A stretch of DNA of 64,000 nucleotides, taken from the NCBI GenBank assembly GCA_009617715.1, contig VTFK01000329.1:1-64000 (forward strand), given 5' to 3'. Positions within the stretch are counted from its first letter, which is position 1. Each line of letters begins with the position of its first letter. Shown piece by piece: positions 1-45,600 of the stretch. A program made the position numbers and the translations under genes. Below the pieces are notes generated by a model. The model was not told where the DNA came from. It saw only the letters and a program-made list of their open reading frames with translations, and did no database searches. The DNA comes from Plectrocnemia conspersa (Eukaryota > Arthropoda > Insecta > Trichoptera > Polycentropodidae).

Positions 1-3000
1 TTTACACTAATGTTATTACATTACTTAGTATGTCGGCAAATGATCTTAAATTAATATTATACAGTCAAAACTGCAAATGAGTTGTTTAATACATTTTTAA
101 TGATAATATTATATGTTTAATTTTAACCTGTTATATGCTCTCAGATCATGTACATATTATAATCGCGGGTTACCTGGGGTATTGTTTTTTTTTATTACAT
201 CTACAATCCCATGAGCATGCATCGTTAATAAAAAAAAAAATTTTTTTACTCTTCCACTTAATTACACAGGTATTTTTACGCTAGAATGAAATTATATAAC
301 TGGAATTTTTAAATTTTATTATATTTAGCAAGCTTTTATTCTTTTAAATATTTACTCCCCTAAATATATCAGAATCGATTTAAAATATAATACAAAAAAC
401 AATAATCTTCGATATTTACTTCTTAAAATAAACGTATTTGTTAAACTCATGTGATAAGTTACAAATAATGTCTTTCTAACAACTTAAAATAAAATACTTT
501 TATTTTTAATATAATATTTAAGTGCTGGACAGCAATGGGTTAAAACTGAATAGCACAAGACACAAACAAATTCAATATTTGGCATATTGTAAGGTCTAGA
601 CGTAAAATTTTTGATCTGAACGATGATAAATTCGCAGCGCTCTAGGCTATTGTCTCTAGCAGAATGACGAGGTTTACATGTTTACAATCTCAGCAGTTTT
701 TTAATACATAAGCCCTTCGTCCATTTACCTGACCGTTCAAAAATAGACTGGTTCAAACTAAATTTAAAAGTAATCGAATTGTCTTGTTAGGGTATGGTAG
801 TCCCTGTTTTAAGGACACCTAATACAACCTGCCTCCAGGTAAAACGCCAACCATTTAGTCACCCTGCTGATTGAAAACTCCTCCCCAAAAAAACAAACGC
901 CTCCCAAAAAATGGCACCCTTCGAAATTGTTCGCCTGCGGGTGAAGTCGACGCGCTTTTGCCCACCTTGGCATTTAAGTGGATAATTGTTTTACTTTTTT
1001 TAATAATTTCCCAGAACGATCCGTAATTAAGAATTACCGTGAAACCCTCGAGATCTCCCTCCCACTCCATTGCGCCAGCGCCTCGGCTTCCATCTCGTTT
1101 TACATCCGAGTTTTCCCCCTCCTTTTCTCTCGTACTTTTGCCGATCTCATAAATTATTCCCGTAAAGATCACAACAGCGTTTACCCACTTAGTGCCAACA
1201 GCGAAATACAAAGTAACCTCATTTGCTTTCTTTTTTTCTCAAATACTCCTACCACTGACACTCGTATGTATACAGCATGTTCCGTAAAGAACTAAGTAAT
1301 ACACAACTAATGTTCGGACACGTAAAGATACAAAGTCAAAATAAATATATTTTTAATTTTCTGCTAATAAAAATAATTTTGTAATATTGATTAAGTGCTG
1401 AAGTATTTTCATAAAAATTCACGTAAATAGTAAATTATACAGTAAAAAATAAATTTAAAGATACATGAACGTTTTTGCACTAAAAACAATAGCACTGCTC
1501 AGAATCATTAAATCTATATTTATTTACAAAACGTATAGCTTAATAGTATTTATGTATCAGAATTGTATATACATATTAGTGATTGTTAAGTGTTTGATCT
1601 GCAAAATAATTATTGAATACTATCATCTAAATTAGAATTCTGAGTTAAAGTAACAAGCATACAAAAAGTAATTGTTGAAATGTTTTTGTATACAAAGTTG
1701 ATTTGCAAATTTATTAACCAAAATGTACTAGTTCAATCAAATTGTTTTAACTCAGAATTTTGAGTAGTAGTGACAAGTATACCAAAAGTAATTATTATAG
1801 TGTTAAAGAATATATTTTTTCCATTATAGTTTTAAAATTATAGAATATACATACATATTAGTTTAATATAACGATATATACATACAAAAAAAAAACTATT
1901 AAAGTTATGATTAATATAACATATACAACATACATAACATATATATACAAATGTTACTTTTTAATTTAACTTAACTATAATATATGCATTACATATTGTA
2001 AATACAAATATAAATTATAACTTGTAATATTATTCAACTTGGAATAAAATATTAGTTCGTTATGGGTAGAAACACTAGAGAAGATAATATATAATATATT
2101 ATTTTGTATTAATGTAGAACTGATTGTTGTTTTTTGTATAAAAAAATCTTAGATTTTGATTCAATATGCGTATAGAGCAAATCATGAATCTGGACCACTG
2201 TGCTGTGGAGCGAAAAAGTATAAGAAACAATTGGAATTGTTTGAGCGACTCTCAAAAGCGCGCATATTTTGCGTATGATTTATTATAATTGAGAAAATCT
2301 TTGAAAAAGATGAAAGAAAACGTAGCTTTCACAAACATATTCACATGTGCAAAAATACGCTTAATTTGTTTTAACATATTACTTATTAACTATTCAATAT
2401 ATATTATTTTGATATTGTTAAACTATTAAAGCATTGAAATCCAAATTTTATTTTCTCTCAACTAATAAAAATAATATTATAAAAGTCGCAAAAATCAAAA
2501 AGGATTTGTTTATAAAGGATCACACAGTTGAGAAGCGTTGACCAAAGAATTACATTTTCATATATTTTTTAGTTGGCGTGACTAAAACGAAACGAGCGGA
2601 TTCCAAGAAAATTATCATACATATCACCTAGTGAAAGCCGACCCAGGCCTTTTCTATTTTAGGATTAATCGTATTACATATATACATTTATAGGACAACG
2701 TTCCGAACTTCTGGGTTTCTCTAATGGTGAAAAACCTTCGGGTCTGAATATTATAAAGATATACTTTCGCGAAATTCCGTCATCGAGGATTAACTCACCC
2801 AAAATAGAAAGCACAAATAAAGTCCTTATATATTTATTTAAATTTATATATATTACAGATGTGGTGCTGAACGTTATCTATAATCCGTTCTCGTACAATT
2901 TTTATATACCTGGCTCGGGGGAGAGACTTAAGGCCACTTTATCGGTAATAACAAACCATTAGGCAGCTTAAACCCTAACTCGAGTCCTCCCTAAAGAGGA

Positions 3001-3540
3001 GTACCTCTCAAGACGATACTCTCATATCAAATTACTTTCGAATCAAAATATAATTTGTGAAAGAACGGAGCGGATTAAAAATGCTGTCTCGAAGGATTAA
3101 TCAATAAACCTTGGACAGCTCGTCCAAAGTTTTTAATAAATCTTTATATAATTTATTAATAATTATTTTAACGAATCACTTAGAATTTGATTTATTTTAA
3201 ACTTATTAAAAATATTTTAATAGCAAATCTTATTTACGATTTTATCAACTACTTGGCCGAAAAGAAATTTATTTGATAATTGATTAAAATCCGCAGATCG
3301 CAAAAATATACGGGGTCTTCCAATTGAGTTACACTATAAAACTTACATATCGGCTAATTTATCAATAATCCAAAATTTTTTTTATTTTTTTATTTATTGA
3401 AATATATAAAATTTAAAGTTAAAAGACATTTTTTTACTTTTCGAATATAAATATGGAATCCCAAAATTCCTTAGTAACCCTCTGTATTCAATCATAGTAC
3501 ATCAGTTATATTTCTTTCATCATCTTTAACGTTTATCTAG

Positions 3541-4440
3541 TACAGGGGGTCGTTCTACGTCTTAATCCTTTGCTCAAACCACTGCCGTTACCGGTACTAA
3601 GGCCCTACGAGTCCAACCCAATGGGTGGCATCCATTTAAGGGCTGGATGAGCGTTGAACCATCAATTACTACGTTATTTATTCAGTTTCATTAGTGTTTC
3701 TCTCGAGTGTTTTTTTGGGAAACGTTCTCCAATAACACGTGCTATGCTTAGCGTTTGCCCTATTAGGCTTTGCCTGCTCCTGTATTCCATTTTTCATCAT
3801 TGAAAGTTGCTAACGCACTTCCTCCGGTCCAGCTCGGCTCCCGGACCTTAATGGCCGGGCCTTGTTAGCCTGCTGGTTGGATTTACAGTGCTTCGCTCGT
3901 CATTGGTAGTCCAAGGGATGCTACCTCGGTTGGATGTTCACGAGTTGACTTCCCCTTAGGACCAGATTTTTTCCTAGATGGAGGTCCCCACTCTCCCACA
4001 CTGTTATCGGCGAACTCCAGCGTGTGGTCGACTGGCGCCGGTTTATCTAGTACAGTAGACCCCCCCAATTTTTTGTATGTTATGTTATGCATGACATCTA
4101 GAAATCTAGTTTTCATGGCATATCTAAAGGCGCCAATAGAAACCTCTCTTCCGATGTATATTCTTATGAAGGGAATGGGGAAAATTCCCGGCAATAGGAC
4201 CTCGGTGGAGTTGTGATCTGTGCAGCTAATTTGAGGGCATCTGAGACTCTTAGCTATGGGCGAAGCCCCGGTGGTGGGCCTGACTTTTGCGTCAATATAA
4301 GCTGTGACTTTAATCTCGTTTGGCAAATATTTAAAATCAAAAATGAACGTTTGGAATACACATCAAAATTATCAATAATCCTTTGTCCATCTGCTACTTT
4401 CTGAGCGCCATCTTTTTTAAATAAGAACTCCGTTGTTGGG
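3541..4440. other. GC-raised block, probably old transposon sequence
   Basis: Stands out from AT-rich flanks. The minus strand has an open frame of 147 codons (4326-3883) with RKKSGPKGKSTREHPTE and similar basic text that continues in other frames with stops. I recognise no family. Broken coding of this kind usually means a decayed element. Confidence 0.3.
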
Positions 4441-7400
4441 TGCTTTTGTTGTGTTGTGAACGATTAATGCTTGGAATGAACATTATTCAGAAGTATACGT
4501 TAGCACCCTATTAGTAGTATGGTTGTGTCTATGAGATCTCAGTGGAACATACGTTGTGTATACGTGTTTTTAAAACAGCCGTGTCAATTGCTCATTGATC
4601 ATTTAATGTTTTTTCTGTGTGAAAAATGACTGACATTTATCGCAGGGTTTTTCTGCTTATGGTAATAGTATATAAAAATTAAATAGTGAATTTAAATCAA
4701 AAATAAAATACGTTTAAGAGAAAGAAGGGAGTGGAATAATTAATTTTAAATATTACAAACTTATTTACTAATGGTTTATAAATTTTTCAAAAATTATTTA
4801 TAAAACGGTTACTGAAAAAATATTTTTTTTTTAAATTAATAATTAGATCTTTTATCATATAATTATCAGTTAGTTGCATATTTGATTACAAAATCTAAAG
4901 TAATTGTAGCAAATAAGGTGTATAATATAACTTGCTATTATCCAATTAATTTTACTATGCGTTTGTCCACAAGTGCACCGTTTAAATGATATGGTTCATC
5001 TAACGTCTAGAGAAAACGTTAACCTCATTACAACAATATGGAAAAGTTGTCACATATACAGTTTAAAATTACAGTGGTCTTTCTTTCCATCGTTCAAGGG
5101 TTACCCAAGAGTCTTAGCGAATCTTGCAGACCCATTAGCACGTTCTGCGCCTTACCCGTAGTCTTTGTGCGCCGTGTGGATTAACTCCACATTCAAATTA
5201 CTCCACTCCACCGCTGTTTAATTGCAATCGTTTCGTTTTATGCCCGCGGGCGAGAATTTGGAAAAGTTGGGAATCACTTTGTCTAATTGGAGTCTGAATG
5301 CCGACCTCCCTTGTACAATTTTCGTTTTTGAAAATGCGTATTAATATCAAATTTGGACAGTTTGATGGTAATACCCCTAAATTCACTCAAGTTCATTATA
5401 TCGAAAAGTGTAGAGTAGCCAAAAAAAAATTTTATAATATTTTAAATGATTATTTTTCTGTTTATTTGTATTATCTATGACATTAACAAAATAATCGAAG
5501 TTTATTTATAGAGTGACCATACTTTTTAAATATATTTATTTTTTAACTTTCGAAATAAAAAAATTAAACTTAAATGCCATTTATAAGTTAACACATCACA
5601 CAACTTTTAAAAAATGTTTTATAAAAGCATTAACACAGTTTCTTACTAGCTTGATATTTAGATATGTAATACAAATATATGTTATAGTTAATCTAGCTTA
5701 GTACTATATTATAACTTTTATTTAAAAATAAATAACAATATGTTACAAAACAATAAAACAGGACTTGATATAATACTAATTTTATAGTAAAATACCGATA
5801 AGATCAACTGTTTAATTATTTTTTTCATCAGTCACATATAGTTAACAAGTATATATTTCCTCATGAACGGATATTGCCAGGTTTCGCATATCTTTTTTGG
5901 CAAAATATCGTTAATTTTAGGAAATTTGACAGTGCTTTCAAAATTATTATTTGAAAGCAAAGTGCGAGAAAACGTCCCAAAGTTGCGCTTTGGCATTTTC
6001 TCCACAGGAACGCTTAGTCATCCGCATTGAAACTTTTCAAAGAAACGCTGATTGTTAATTCATAAACTTTGCGATTTGACGTGACATAAATATTGTGAAA
6101 CGATTTTGTTCTCACTCCTCTAGGAAATTATTTATTATCGTGATGATTACATACACACAAACTGTACTTAAAACAAATTGAATCGAACTTATTTATATAA
6201 ATCTATAATAATAAAAAAAGTAATGATTATATTTTTCCATTATACAATTTTAAAAATTGCTTATTTATTACATTTTTAATGCTAATTTGTAGATTTTATT
6301 TATTATTAGTGCAATTAAAATTTATATATTCATATATATAAAAGTAACATAAATTAAATATTTTTTTATACATTTATTATCCATAAAAAATGCGTCTTTC
6401 TTGATCTTTAAAATGGACGCTTATGACAAGAGCTTTGAACTTTTGTTGCATCGCATTTTAAACAAACCTGCGGCTTTAAATATAAATTGCTCAGATAGCC
6501 ATTCCGGTGATTAGGGTAGAAGACAATAATATTAAGCACATAGTAGAATATATTGTCTAGCGCGCGTCCTTTCCAAATAAAGCGTAGTATTTTAAATAGA
6601 GTAAAATTTAAAAAATAGACAGTGACTTTTTATTGATAAGTTATTTTTTTTGTCAGAAATATATTCTAAAAATGTAAATAATAAATGCTAAAGTGTGAAT
6701 TAATGTGTATTTATTATGCAAAATAATAAAAGATTATTTTCATTGAAGATAAATTTCGAACGTCTAATATATTTAATAGCTTCACATAAGTATTAATGCG
6801 TATACATATATTAAAATATCATCGTTTAAATATTACACAATGTATTCCGAATCAATAATCTTATAACAACGAAACAAAGACTTGCACCCTAATGGAGAAT
6901 AACAAAATTAATCCTGTTATCCTTCAAAATCGTTACACGATTCAGAATTGACGGGGCTTAAGAACCCGAAACCTACTTAGGAAGAGAGAGAATGGAAACG
7001 TTTAGTCCGGCAGAAGTTTGCCAGTTAACTTAACTGTGAAAATTAATCGTTGTGTGTGTGTATGCAACACGACATTATAGCAAGTTAGTCCATTCATCAA
7101 AAAGTATAAATTAATAATAAAAATATAGTTAAAATATGTAGTCATACATGTCAATACGATTTTTTTTAATGATTTTTGTGCATAATTGTTTACAATTTAA
7201 CTATTAGTAAATTATTTATTTTTTTATAACGTGTGGTAAACTGTATTTGTAGTTCAAGTGGTATTATATTAATGAACTCATAAAGTGTCTTATTTCATAG
7301 TTTAAATCTAGTACTATTTTTTTCTCCATCCTATATATATTTTTTGTATAAAAGTGAAATGACAGGCCGTTTATCAAAAATGCTGACAGTTGTAATATCT

Positions 7401-8989
7401 CCCCATTCCCATCTTTCATGAACAAAAACAATTTCTTGTACTTCATCATAATTAAATACGGATCAGAGGGCTTCAGATATTTTTCTCAATTGTGAAAATT
7501 GATATACCCGAGATAATATTATCAAATATAGAAGCGATACAGAAAAGAAACATATATAAATGTATATGATACTTTAATATATGGCATTATAATTAAATGT
7601 AATAACTCCATTGCCATATATTGTGTTACTTTATCATAAAATATATTTACTTTTTAGATGAATTTATAAAAAGTATGCATGTGTGTTATAGGTCATTTAT
7701 TTTTCGATTATTCTATTTATGTTTTTTAATATAATATTAAAAAAAAAAATTTTTGTAAGGAAAATTTATTTTTTTAGTAAAGAATAGAAGTTTTTTAACG
7801 ACACTACAATACATTAAAAATATTGCACTAAATCAATTAAAATAATCATCTTTTAAATCTATCAATTTGCTATTTTTCTTATTTGCAGAAAGTAAATATT
7901 ACTGCTTAAAAATAATGTATAATTAAGTATTAACTAAAAGACATAGATAATAAAATTATGCAGAAATAAAATATATGCTTAAAATACGAAAATTATTATT
8001 TTTTAATGAAAATTTCACACGTAAATTTAATTTCAAATATGGTTTTAAATTTAATTTTAATAATAATATTATTAGTTTTATATATATTTTTTATTAACAA
8101 GTTTTTTAAAAGTAAAATTTAAACCTTAGAACATATACAAAAAAAATATTCACTGACTTTTGTGTTTTAAATGTAAATTCTATTTTGCAGATTCTCTATG
8201 AGCAATTTTTTTTGTTTTGAAGTTAGCTAAACTATTGTTCCCTATCTTTGCCAGATTGATCTCATTGTTAGTTCATTTTTAGAAAAGTTTTATTCTCATT
8301 TTCGTTTTAACTCCAAGAATTTTAAATCTTGAACAGTGTGATTTAAGATCACATGGACTAAAAAGCAAATTTTCAAAAGTGATTTTTAAAACATAAAAAT
8401 CTGTGCCTTTAAATTCAGTTTTCTTAGATTTTTTTGGTCTTATGGATAATTATTTTAAATCGAGCTAGGCTGTACATATTAGATATAAAATAAAAATATT
8501 GTGCTATTGAAGCTCATTTATAACATCATATATGTATATGATACAAAAATACATACATATATATTGACAATGTTTAAGTTAAAATTACTAATACAAAAAA
8601 TAAAATTTTAGCTAAAAATAAATAATAGCAATTTTTGCAAGGCTATTAAGAATAAAATTATACGTTATTATAGCTCAATTAAAATTCAATCTAAGGGTCG
8701 CAATTGAACATATGTGTATAAAAATACCTATACCATTTTTTTGCTTATAAGCCAAAACTGAAATAAGTAGTATCCTTTATTTATTACTACTATTAAATTA
8801 CTTTAATCACCTGACAGGATACACTAATGCGTCAAAATAGTCAAACAACCATACATAGTATTATTATAATGCACAAAAAAATATAATACAAGCAAGATAA
8901 AAATATTAAAAATAAATTATACGAATGAGTCGGCCGGTGCGGACCTCCTTGGGTCTATCATTCATAGATTGTTATTTTTCGAAGACGTT

Positions 8990-9190
8990 TCCAAAACTCA
9001 AAACTGTACTTCCTAGAGAATAGTTTGATTTTTGAGAGCACCATCTACTGCTTTAAAAAAAGCTAAGCAACATATAACCTTCTGTGAAAGCTAAGCGAAT
9101 CGTATTCCAACGCTCCTTAAAAAATGTCGTTGGATTACAATAACCGAAAATAATCAAATATCTTTGTATAAATACATCTTAAAAACCTTT
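8990..9190 (+). repeat. Dispersed repeat, copy 1
   Basis: Shares a block around AGCGAATCGTATTCCAACGC plus flanking similarity (GAGCACC...ACATATAAC) with 20,010-20,160. Probably two fragments of one transposon family. Confidence 0.45.
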
Positions 9191-9470
9191 TCTAATTTCG
9201 ATTAATAGGGAGTGTTTGGTCATTTAGAGACTCCAAAAGTGTCATATATGACGCGAATATCTGACGGAAATGCTTTCCTTATAACAAATTTGAACATATT
9301 GAAAAATTTACGTGGGAAGAGCCCCTTCACTGTCTTCCAAAAGTGAATCTAGATTAAATGTTTCTATAGCCAAAATGTTTCTACTGAGATTTTAGGAAAA
9401 ATCTAATGGCGAAAAGGATTAGGAAAATGATTCAGTATGCCACTTTCTAACACTAAATGGTAGATGGTTG

Positions 9471-9954
9471 GCATCATAAGATTCCCTATCGAGCTCGACG
9501 GTTTACCGTTACATTCTAATTAGAATCCACTAATATTTGCCTCTCAGCCATACACCGTGGGGGGTGTTACCCTGCGCTTCTAAAGAAATATTCACTTTTT
9601 TATTTTTATAATATAATAATGCCATTTTCTTATAATAAATACAAATATTTTATTGCTTTTGGAAACAACAATAGTATGAACACATTTAATAATGACTATA
9701 ATAAATATATTTATTTAAAAGATCTTTGAAATTCTGCGGAAAATTAAAAAAATCAGATACATAAGTAGCAAAATTACGGAATGAAGTTAGTGGTATTGTA
9801 GGTTAATCAAATTTATTCATTTAACAATTCAGAACTGACGCCGATCCCCTAGAAATAAAAGTAGGAGTGGTGTCACACGCAACGAAGAAAGATATAAAGC
9901 ATGCTATTTCGTGTAACGGTACTTTTTCCAGACGACATGGGAATCTTATGAAGC
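9471..9954 (+). mobile_element. MITE with 9-bp target repeat, copy 1
   Basis: 484 bp from GCATCATAAGATTCCC to GGGAATCTTATGAAGC (inverted ends), with a second shared box TACCGTTACA near each end. Flanks AGATGGTTG (9462-9470) and AGACGGTTG (9955-9963) match 8 of 9. A 9-bp duplication suggests a MULE-related family. No transposase inside. Confidence 0.72.
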
Positions 9955-9970
9955 AGACGGTTGACGGGAG

Positions 9971-10442
9971 GCTTCATAAGATTCCCATATCGTCTGGACG
10001 AAGTACCGTTACACGAAATAGCATGCTTTAACTCTTTCTTCGTTGCGTGCGACACCCCTCCCACTTTTATTTCTAGGGGATCGGCGTCAGTTGGATTGTT
10101 AAATGAATAAATTCTATTAACCTTTAATACCACTAACTTCATTCCATAAATTTACTACTTATGTATCTGATTTTTTTAATTTTGCGCAGAATAATAACGA
10201 TCTTTTAAATAATTATAATTATTTTTAGTTATTTTAAAACGTCATCCTACTATTTGTGTTCTTAAAATATTTGTATTTATTATAAGAAAAGAGCATTATT
10301 ATACAATAAAAATAAAATTATCAATATTTCTTTAGAAGCGCAGGGTAACACCTCTACGGTGTATGGCTGAGAGGCAAATAGTAGTGGATTCTAATTAGAA
10401 TGTAACGGTAAACCATCGAGCTCGATAGGGAATCTTATGATC
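9971..10442 (-). mobile_element. MITE with 9-bp target repeat, inverted copy 2
   Basis: Nearly the reverse complement of copy 1, ending GGGAATCTTATGATC, flanked by perfect TGACGGGAG repeats (9962-9970 and 10443-10451). The two copies are 16 bp apart and form a ~970-bp palindrome. Open frames across it are inherited from the repeat and are not genes. Confidence 0.75.
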
Positions 10443-12795
10443 TGACGGGAGCCCATCTCCATGGATAATCTTGAATCACTATGTAGAGAGAAGGATTCAG
10501 CAACAGATTAAATTTATTAAAACAATTTTAAATCATCTACATACAGAATAAAACTTTAATTTGTAACAGTGGTATTTATATGATCTATAAAAAAATATAT
10601 ATAGAGCAAGAGAATCTAGCTTAGACTCTTGAGGAGCTCCTGAAGGGAAATATATCAAAATAAGTATTTTTTTAAAGACGATTTATATTTTTTTTTATTG
10701 TAAACTCAGTTTTAAATGACTTTACATTATATAAAATAATAAATTATACATAGATATAAAAAAAAATTAACCATTTCTATAAAGTTTCAACTTTTTTTAA
10801 TTAAGTTATTTTATTTATGTGGCAAAATTCTTGTTGAATTATGAAGTTTATGCTTTTTAATATGATTGAATATGTTTATTTATTATAATATTATTAATAT
10901 TTTTATTTTATTATTTTATGCTGTGGTAGTGGAAGCCAAAAATAAGTGAGGGGGATGCTCCAGAAATAATACGACTGTAGTTCTAGCAAGTCGTGCGTCT
11001 CCCTTTATTTGCTTAATTACTTAATATTTATAGTAAATATTTAATTCAATACACATATGAATAACGATAATGACATATTAATGCGTAACACGTATAAATA
11101 ATTAATTACATACAATTTAATAAATTAATAACATGCGTCTATAATAGTTTATCTATGCGAATTTATTTTTAATAAAAATAATATGCTTCTGTATTATATA
11201 CCGTATTCGCTTTAACTTTTATTAAATGACTGTTGAAGACGATAGAGTAAAACTTATTATTTTTATTTTATGAAGTGAGATTCGTCAAAGCGTATAAAAC
11301 ATATCTCTCGCCTTGGATTGCCACTATCCGAAACCTTTGATGGGTACATATATGAAAGTTTGGTCTCGCGGGGGCCTCGAGCCGCAACTTTGTACCGTAT
11401 ACATTTCTTATTCATCGAAAAGTTTTTTGGACTCCATACGAAGAGCCAGATGTGTGATTTATATTTCAGCCGGTAAGCCTCTGTCTGAAAACTTGCTGGC
11501 AATGCCGTTGGTGTATTATTAAAATATGGATAAGGGTTGTTTAAAGGGAAGAGAAAAAATCATACGAGTGCGTGTAAAGGCGATTATGGCACTGACCCGG
11601 ATCTGGCCGAAAAAGAAAATAAAATTATGCCACTACCTGAAAAAGCTGTTTGCTTTCGTTAAAAGGATCTGGCTAGAAGGTTGATTTTGGAATGTTGAAA
11701 GGCAGAACCTTTTAGCCGATTCTTTCAGGTTTATGTTTCAGCTGGATGGATACAATCTGATTATGTAAATATAATAATAATAGCATGAAAACGCTAATGT
11801 TGTATATACATTATTCGTTAATGTTATTATATGGCAAATATAAATAAATGATAATTTAAACAGTATTCATTTTCAGATATATTTATAGAATATGTGCTCT
11901 TTAAAATGAACATAAATATATCATGACTTAATTAGCGTAATTAGTACAGATACAGAAACAGAAAAAAAATCATCTAATAAATATTTTTTAATATTATTCA
12001 AACATTCTCATTACCTTACCATTGCATAATGTATTAACAAATTCAAAGCAGTTTTCTCTATTATTTGTTTTTGAAACTTGCTTTGTATATTTCCGTGGTA
12101 TTTTCGGTTTTATACATGGTAAAAGCTAACCCTTTGGCAACATTGTATCAGCTCTGATTTTGCTCGTTATTACCGAGTGTAATATGATCTTATTAGCAGT
12201 TCCTGTGTGGATTGAACCGTAGCATTCCGGCTTGGTTAAACATCCAACAATTGTCAGCAGGATAATTAGAAGCACGTGTATGAACAGAGGAGAATAGAGG
12301 GGGGAGACATATGTATATATATAAATATATATCTATGGAAAGAGAGAGAGTGCATACAAGTTTTGAAGTCAGTGGCGCGTTTATTTGCTCAGTCTCGTTA
12401 ATACGTAGCACAGTAGTGTTTATAATATACTACGACGGCGAAACAATGCAAATGTCTACGGCGGCTACGGGACGCTATGTCTCTCTTGTAAATGGCAACG
12501 CGAATGGTCTCATTTGTGTTGTTGGCCCTTTTGTAACGATGCAGCGCGAGCTTGTTTGCCTTTGAGTTGGTGCAAATATCTGATTGAGTCACGTGATTAG
12601 TGCTGGTGTTATACTAAATTGTAGCACTACTCTTACATAATCATATTATCAGATTAACGCAGTTTTACATATATATCAATTCTGAACGCATCACTATTAA
12701 CTTATCCCATAGTCTTCTGCAAATTCGGATTCTGAGGGATTCTATTATTTACAAACATTCATTTGACAGCACGGCCCTTTGGCACTTTGTTTTAG
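10443..12795. other. Non-coding stretch before the first visible ADAM exon
   Basis: Mostly AT-rich. GC-raised patches at about 11,260-11,760 and 12,360-12,570 hold short frames in both strands with no recognised motif. They are likely transposon debris or regulatory DNA. No exon with matching phase was found. Confidence 0.35.
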
Positions 12796-44851
<32,056 letters not shown>

Positions 44852-44983
44852 CCCGCCGCTCCTGCGCCTGCGTCGCGGGAGACACGCGCCTCTGAGACAC
44901 GCGTGTCTGAGACGCGTGTCGCTGAGACGCGTGTCTCGGACAAACCGAGACGCCCGCGGCCGGCGCCCCCGCCCAGGAAGTGA
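44852..44983 (+). other. In-frame extension after the ADAM stop (candidate readthrough region)
   Basis: Directly after TGA-C the same frame stays open for 43 codons to a second TGA at 44981-44983. It reads PAAPAPASRETRASETRVSE, continues with pentapeptides of the type (S/A)ETRV coded by four 15-nt units (44879-44938), and ends DKPRRPRPAPPPRK, which has SH3-ligand-like PxxP content. High GC content ends close to the second stop. The repeats hold ACGCGT palindromes that could fold in RNA. Whether it is translated is unknown. Confidence 0.5.
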
Positions 44984-45600
44984 ACTCTTTCGCGGTCACC
45001 GACTAACACGTTCTCCTATATGTATATGACATAAACTAACCAACGCAAAATACTAGTTAAGATCAATTTTGTATCGTACGTTTAGAGACACGCGCGAATG
45101 AAATTTGTACTTTGAGCGACACGTATTAAAACGAATAACGAATGAAAACTTGACATCTACTATGGTATTTAATAAATTACTGTTAAAACGTGATTTGTTA
45201 TTTTATCTCTTGAACGTAAAAATACGGCATAACTATTCCTTAATTATTATTCTTAACGAATACACAATCACTCGAACTGAGCATAGAAAACCACACGCAC
45301 TAAAAGCTTGTTTTCAGACTATAACTTTGGCAGTATTTTTATACTTTACATGTATTTTTTTTATTCGCGCGCGTGACCTTTTTTTGTGTTGTGACACTTT
45401 TTTTACATATAAATTTTATATTAATAATTATTATGCCATTATTTTTAATTTCTTATATCTTAAATTTGTAGTACAATTAATCAAAGTATTTGTTATTTTT
45501 CCATATGAAGAGCGATTGAATGCCAAAATACGTTATCCACAGTTTCTGAGAATTAATCAATTTTGACTTGAAATGCGTTGTATAAGGACTAGAAGAAACA
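44852..45600 (+). other. Probable ADAM 3' UTR
   Basis: Downstream of the stop the sequence changes from GC-rich to very AT-rich after about 45,000. Several AATAAA-like hexamers occur (for example in TTTAATAAATTAC near 45,170), so the true poly(A) site cannot be chosen from sequence. An open frame at 45105-45566 in this part has no recognisable features and is treated as chance. Confidence 0.4.

Larger units (their letters stand above)
1..9470. other. AT-rich non-coding DNA upstream of the visible ADAM exons
   Basis: Apart from the block at 3,541-4,440, I see no exon, RNA gene or intact element. A diverged direct repeat lies at 1636-1684 and 1755-1803 (box ACAAGYATACMAAAAGTAAT). Small GC-raised patches at about 900-1,290 and 4,970-5,330 have no supported reading. 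May be a long ADAM intron, since earlier ADAM exons are missing. Confidence 0.4.

Noticed and set aside
9873..10142. An 89-codon minus-strand frame
   Set aside because: Lies across the inverted MITE pair and mirrors the repeat. Not a gene.
45105..45566. A 153-codon plus-strand frame after the ADAM stop
   Set aside because: Very AT-rich, hydrophobic by composition, no motif or splice signal. Most likely chance frame in the 3' UTR.
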